NCBI GenBank assembly: GCA_030636255.1
Contig: DAOVXH010000068.1
Location: forward strand, 1-8,737
Length of the DNA stretch: 8,737 nucleotides
From: Methanomassiliicoccales archaeon
Lineage (GTDB): Archaea > Thermoplasmatota > Thermoplasmata > SG8-5
Direction of reading: 5' to 3'
Shown in pieces: positions 6,076-8,737 of the stretch. Below the pieces are notes generated by a model, which saw nothing but the letters and a program-made list of their open reading frames with translations, was not told the origin of the DNA and searched no databases. Position numbers and translations under genes: made by a program. Within the stretch, counting starts at the first letter, position 1. Each line of letters starts with the position of its first letter.

Positions 6076-7499
6076 AGCAATCCTGTCCAGAGGTAGTCAA
6101 TGTAGGCATTTATCATGCCATTGAATGTATGCTCCTGGGCCGTAATGTGAGCCTGTTTAATATTCTTTGAGGTCTCTGGGCCTATCGAGACAATTTCCCT
6201 GCCCTCAAAGATATTATCATCCAGGCTGGCCAGGTTTTTGGCGCATGAGGATGACATGACAAAAATCACATCACTCTTTTCCACCGCACCTACATCTGCC
6301 TGGAGAATGTTTATTCCGTATATGGGAATCTCATGATAATCAAATAAATTAGATAATTTATCTTTCATGGCCGGTGTTGCGGCAGAACTCCGAAGGGCGA
6401 GTATCTTGCTGCCATGGCCCAGGTTGGCTGAAATATGATGGGCCAGTCCTTCAGAGTTGAACTTCTCTCCAATGGAGGCTTCAATACCCAAATCAGATAA
6501 GATTTTTCTTGTCTTTGGGCCGATTGCGAATACCCTGCCCTTGAAGCCAGCCAGTTTTACTTTTTCGGCTACTTTTTTGACCCCTTCCTGGGATGTAAAT
6601 ACAAGGGCATCGTATCCAGATAAATCAGGAATCTCAAATGACTCGTCGGCTATTTCAATCAGAGGCATGCTAATCCCAGTCATTCCGAACTTGTCCAGTG
6701 TATCAATCTGGTCTTGTTGATGGGTCTCCACACCGGTTAGCAGAACGGTCTTGCCCCTGCACATGGCCAGCTTCTTCTCGTACCATGAAAGGACATTGTG
6801 AAGTTTGGCAATGGGGCCAGCTACGAAAATAACTGGAGGCTTCAGGTCTATTCCTTTCTGGGCCAGTGTTTTGAGGTCAGTAATTACGGTCTTTTGCTCC
6901 GGTGTAGTTCCCTTGCGAATGGCTGCCACCGGCGTATCCGGTTCCCAGCCGTTTTCTATTAACTTAAGGGCTGTCTGTGGTATCTTGCTCACACCCATCA
7001 GGATAATGATATTTTCAGGCAGTCTGGTCCAGTTGATTTGGCTCTCGTCCTTATCAGATTCGTGGCCTGTGAGAACTGCGAATGAGGAATTGTAATCTCG
7101 ATGTGACACAGGAATTCCAGAATAAGCTGGCACTGCAAAGGCCGAAGAAATTCCAGGTACAATTTCAAAGGGTATATCATTGTCCGCGCAGATTTCTGCC
7201 TCCTCTCCGCCTCTGCCGAAAATGAATGGGTCGCCTCCCTTCAGTCTGACCACACGCTTGCCCTTGCCATGCTCCTTGAGCAGGTCATTAATCTCAACCT
7301 GGATGGTCTGGGAGTGCTCATGCCCGGGCTCACGCTTGCCCATGTACACAAGCTCACAGTCAGGCCTGGCCCATGCCAGTAAATCAGGATTGGCCAGCTT
7401 GTCATAGATTATCACATCAGCATTCTGAATAAGCCGTTTTGCCTTGAGTGTCAGGAGTTCCAGGTCACCTGGTCCAGAACCTACAATATAAACAACCAT
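6072..7499 (-). CDS. cobA-hemD: CobA-HemD fusion: uroporphyrinogen-III methyltransferase and synthase
   Basis: A 475-residue bifunctional cytoplasmic enzyme. Residues 1 to about 240 are a SAM-dependent uroporphyrinogen-III C-methyltransferase, with VGSGPGD (6-12), the RLKGGDPFIFGRGGEEA motif (85-101) and PGISSAFAVPAYSGIPVSHR (115-134). It adds methyls at C2 and C7 to make precorrin-2. Residues about 247-475 are a uroporphyrinogen-III synthase (HemD) domain, starting with CRGKTVLLTG and containing DALVFTSQEGV. HemD sequences diverge, so that half is called mainly from fold-like pattern, length and position. It closes hydroxymethylbilane with D-ring inversion, so one polypeptide makes the intermediate and methylates it. 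The N-terminal domain lacks the CysG dehydrogenase/chelatase module, so siroheme needs another enzyme outside the window. It starts with TAATG overlap on hemC and ends with ATGA overlap on ahbC. Such fusions are known in several bacteria. Confidence 0.9.
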   Translation of the reverse strand: MVVYIVGSGPGDLELLTLKAKRLIQNADVIIYDKLANPDLLAWARPDCELVYMGKREPGHEHSQTIQVEINDLLKEHGKGKRVVRLKGGDPFIFGRGGEEAEICADNDIPFEIVPGISSAFAVPAYSGIPVSHRDYNSSFAVLTGHESDKDESQINWTRLPENIIILMGVSKIPQTALKLIENGWEPDTPVAAIRKGTTPEQKTVITDLKTLAQKGIDLKPPVIFVAGPIAKLHNVLSWYEKKLAMCRGKTVLLTGVETHQQDQIDTLDKFGMTGISMPLIEIADESFEIPDLSGYDALVFTSQEGVKKVAEKVKLAGFKGRVFAIGPKTRKILSDLGIEASIGEKFNSEGLAHHISANLGHGSKILALRSSAATPAMKDKLSNLFDYHEIPIYGINILQADVGAVEKSDVIFVMSSSCAKNLASLDDNIFEGREIVSIGPETSKNIKQAHITAQEHTFNGMINAYIDYLWTGLL

Positions 7500-8407
7500 T
7501 ATGAACCCCTAATCTCACTTATTATTTGAACACCGCCCTTGTCCAGAAGGCCCGCGGCCAGCTTCTTGGCATCAGACTTCAGAACAGAAAGCGATTCATC
7601 CAGCTTTCCGGTAATTGCCTCTTCCAGATGGCGTTTTCCATCCAGTGAGGAAATGAAGCCAGTCATTGTGAAATTACCGGCCTGCTCATCAATGTCAATG
7701 TAGATGCCGGCAGGTATCTGACAACCTCCTTCTAGCACTGTAAGAAAGACCCTTTCTGCCTCACAGCATGCCCTTGTTTCCGGATGCTCCAATTTTGCAA
7801 GTTCTTCAAGAGTGCCTTTGTCCCCTGCCCTTGCGGTAATGGCCAGTCCACCCTGGGAGGCCGCTGGAATGAATAATTTTGGATCAAGGGGCGAATAATC
7901 GGTATAACCGAGGCGCTTCAAACCTGCCTCGGCAACTATAACCGCGTCATACTGGCCTTCCTTTTGTTTGCGTACCCGAGTATCCAGGTTTCCTCTCAAA
8001 TCCTTGACCTCCAAATCTGGCCTTAAATGATGAACCTGGCAAGCCCTTCTCTGGCTGGAAGTTCCAATAACCGAGCCAGGGGGAAGTGACTCCAAATCTG
8101 GATGCTGGCTCACAAGTGCATCCATGGGTGACTCCCTTTCAGGTATCGCGGCAATTATTATTCCATCTGGCAGGTCGGTGGGAATATCCTTCATCGAATG
8201 TACTGCAAAATCTATTTCACCTGCAAGCAGTGCCTCGTCTATCTCCTTGGTAAAAAAGCCCTTGCCTTCCAGTCTGGCAAGGTTAACATCATGTATTTTG
8301 TCACCCCGTGTAACAATGGTCTTCAGCTGCACATCACAATCCAGCTGGTCCGCCACCCACTGTGTCTGGGTCAATGCGAGTTTTGAACCACGGGTGCCAG
8401 CTAACAT
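7499..8407 (-). CDS. hemC: Porphobilinogen deaminase (hydroxymethylbilane synthase)
   Basis: A 302-residue enzyme, the usual family length. It joins four porphobilinogens into hydroxymethylbilane, which the downstream HemD domain cyclises. Seen: TRGSKLALTQTQ at residues 5-16, HSMKDIPTDLP with catalytic aspartate D74, IGTSSQRR (114-121), the substrate-binding DLRGNLDTR block (136-144), and LEGGCQIP with C229 as attachment site of the dipyrromethane cofactor. The start is ATG at 8407, with GTGAGG 4 nt upstream; this site also contains the hemL stop codon. The hemL gap is 6 nt and the cobA-hemD overlap 1 nt, so translation is probably coupled along the operon. All key residues are present and no oddity is seen. 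Confidence 0.96.
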   Translation of the reverse strand: MLAGTRGSKLALTQTQWVADQLDCDVQLKTIVTRGDKIHDVNLARLEGKGFFTKEIDEALLAGEIDFAVHSMKDIPTDLPDGIIIAAIPERESPMDALVSQHPDLESLPPGSVIGTSSQRRACQVHHLRPDLEVKDLRGNLDTRVRKQKEGQYDAVIVAEAGLKRLGYTDYSPLDPKLFIPAASQGGLAITARAGDKGTLEELAKLEHPETRACCEAERVFLTVLEGGCQIPAGIYIDIDEQAGNFTMTGFISSLDGKRHLEEAITGKLDESLSVLKSDAKKLAAGLLDKGGVQIISEIRGS

Positions 8408-8411
8408 TTTG

Positions 8412-8417
8412 CCTCAC
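8412..8417 (-). promoter_or_regulatory. Ribosome binding site of hemC overlapping the hemL stop
   Basis: GTGAGG on the minus strand lies 4 nt before the hemC ATG and includes the TGA of hemL. Ribosomes finishing hemL would sit on this site, which suggests translational coupling. Confidence 0.6.
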
Positions 8418-8737
8418 TGCATTCCCTTGATTTCACGAAGCGATTTATCAAACTGCTCCAGGGTGAAATCCAATGTCTCTTTGTCATGTGCCAGTGATGT
8501 GAAGCAGCACTCGAATTGCGAGGGCGGTATGTATATGCCTCGTGCTCTCAACTTGTCAAAGTATTGAAGGAACAATTTTGCATCCGAGGCCATTGTTCCA
8601 GCCAGGTCCCAAACAGTTTCGGTATTGAAATAAACCTGGAACATGGGGCCGATTCCCTGAACCGAGTAATTCAGGCCGGTGTCATGTACAATTTCTTTCA
8701 ATCCCTTTTGAATGTAATTTCCCTTCTCTGCGATGGC
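8414..8737 (-). CDS. hemL: Glutamate-1-semialdehyde 2,1-aminomutase, C-terminal part (5' end beyond window)
   Basis: The last 107 codons of a PLP-dependent aminomutase that converts glutamate-1-semialdehyde into 5-aminolevulinate, the C5-pathway precursor of all tetrapyrroles. The open frame reaches the right edge without a start (a nearby TTG at 8701 is internal), so the gene is cut by the window. Seen in the visible part: GIGPMFQVYF, then GIYIPPSQFECCF with the PPSQFE signature (visible residues 71-76) and SLAHDKETLDFTLEQF, all characteristic of the GSA aminomutase C-terminal domain. The PLP lysine is in the missing part. It lies 6 nt before hemC and is followed by haem genes only, which excludes most related class III aminotransferases. 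Normal family length is about 430 residues, so about three quarters is outside. Confidence 0.93.
   Translation of the reverse strand, partial: AIAEKGNYIQKGLKEIVHDTGLNYSVQGIGPMFQVYFNTETVWDLAGTMASDAKLFLQYFDKLRARGIYIPPSQFECCFTSLAHDKETLDFTLEQFDKSLREIKGMQ

Noticed and set aside
8124..8567. 147-codon plus-strand open frame
   Set aside because: It is antisense to hemC and the end of hemL, both of which have full family motifs. Its Ser/Pro-rich composition is typical of a shadow frame.
1..8737. tRNA or rRNA genes, CRISPR repeats, transposases or integration sites
   Set aside because: Nothing of these types was seen on reading both strands. Nearly all space is taken by metabolic genes with short gaps.

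Overview
The window is gene-dense. It carries two minus-strand operons and, between them, one small plus-strand gene. The organism is most likely an archaeon, perhaps a Thermoplasmatota-type or other euryarchaeal anaerobe, though the lineage is a weak guess. Three things point this way: the LipS-type route to lipoate, the siroheme-dependent (Ahb) route to haem, and AT-rich upstream regions with TATA-like boxes plus Shine-Dalgarno sites. A bacterium with both pathways, such as a sulfur-metabolising anaerobe, is not excluded, because CobA-HemD fusions, Ahb proteins and LipS proteins also occur in bacteria.

Right block (8737 down to 4882, minus strand, read right to left): the C-terminal end of hemL, then hemC, a cobA-hemD fusion and ahbC. 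They are joined by a 6-nt gap, a 1-nt overlap (TAATG) and a 4-nt overlap (ATGA), so this is one translationally coupled operon. It runs from glutamate-1-semialdehyde to uroporphyrinogen III and precorrin-2, then to a late step of the siroheme-to-haem branch. The precorrin-2 dehydrogenase/chelatase, siroheme decarboxylase (AhbA/B) and AhbD are not in the window.

Middle (4356-4881): a divergent promoter region of about 220 bp and one plus-strand gene for an 87-residue protein with two predicted membrane helices, family unknown. The promoter region has a TATA-like box for the left operon and a perfect 11-bp palindrome near its expected transcription start.

Left block (4355 down to 1, minus strand): an HdrD-like iron-sulfur protein (two 4Fe-4S motifs and two complete cysteine-rich CCG motifs), a full-length lipoate-protein ligase, a GcvH/LbpA-like lipoyl carrier protein, a LipS-type radical SAM lipoyl synthase, and the first 164 residues of a second LplA/LipM-family protein cut by the left edge. 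Together these look like a complete lipoyl-protein assembly line: acyl transfer or ligation, sulfur insertion and the acceptor protein. It sits next to an Hdr-type disulfide-active iron-sulfur protein. No glycine cleavage (GcvT/GcvP) or 2-oxoacid dehydrogenase gene is present. The lipoyl protein may therefore serve an Hdr-linked redox system, like the sHdr-LbpA systems of sulfur oxidisers. This is the most interesting hypothesis in the window.
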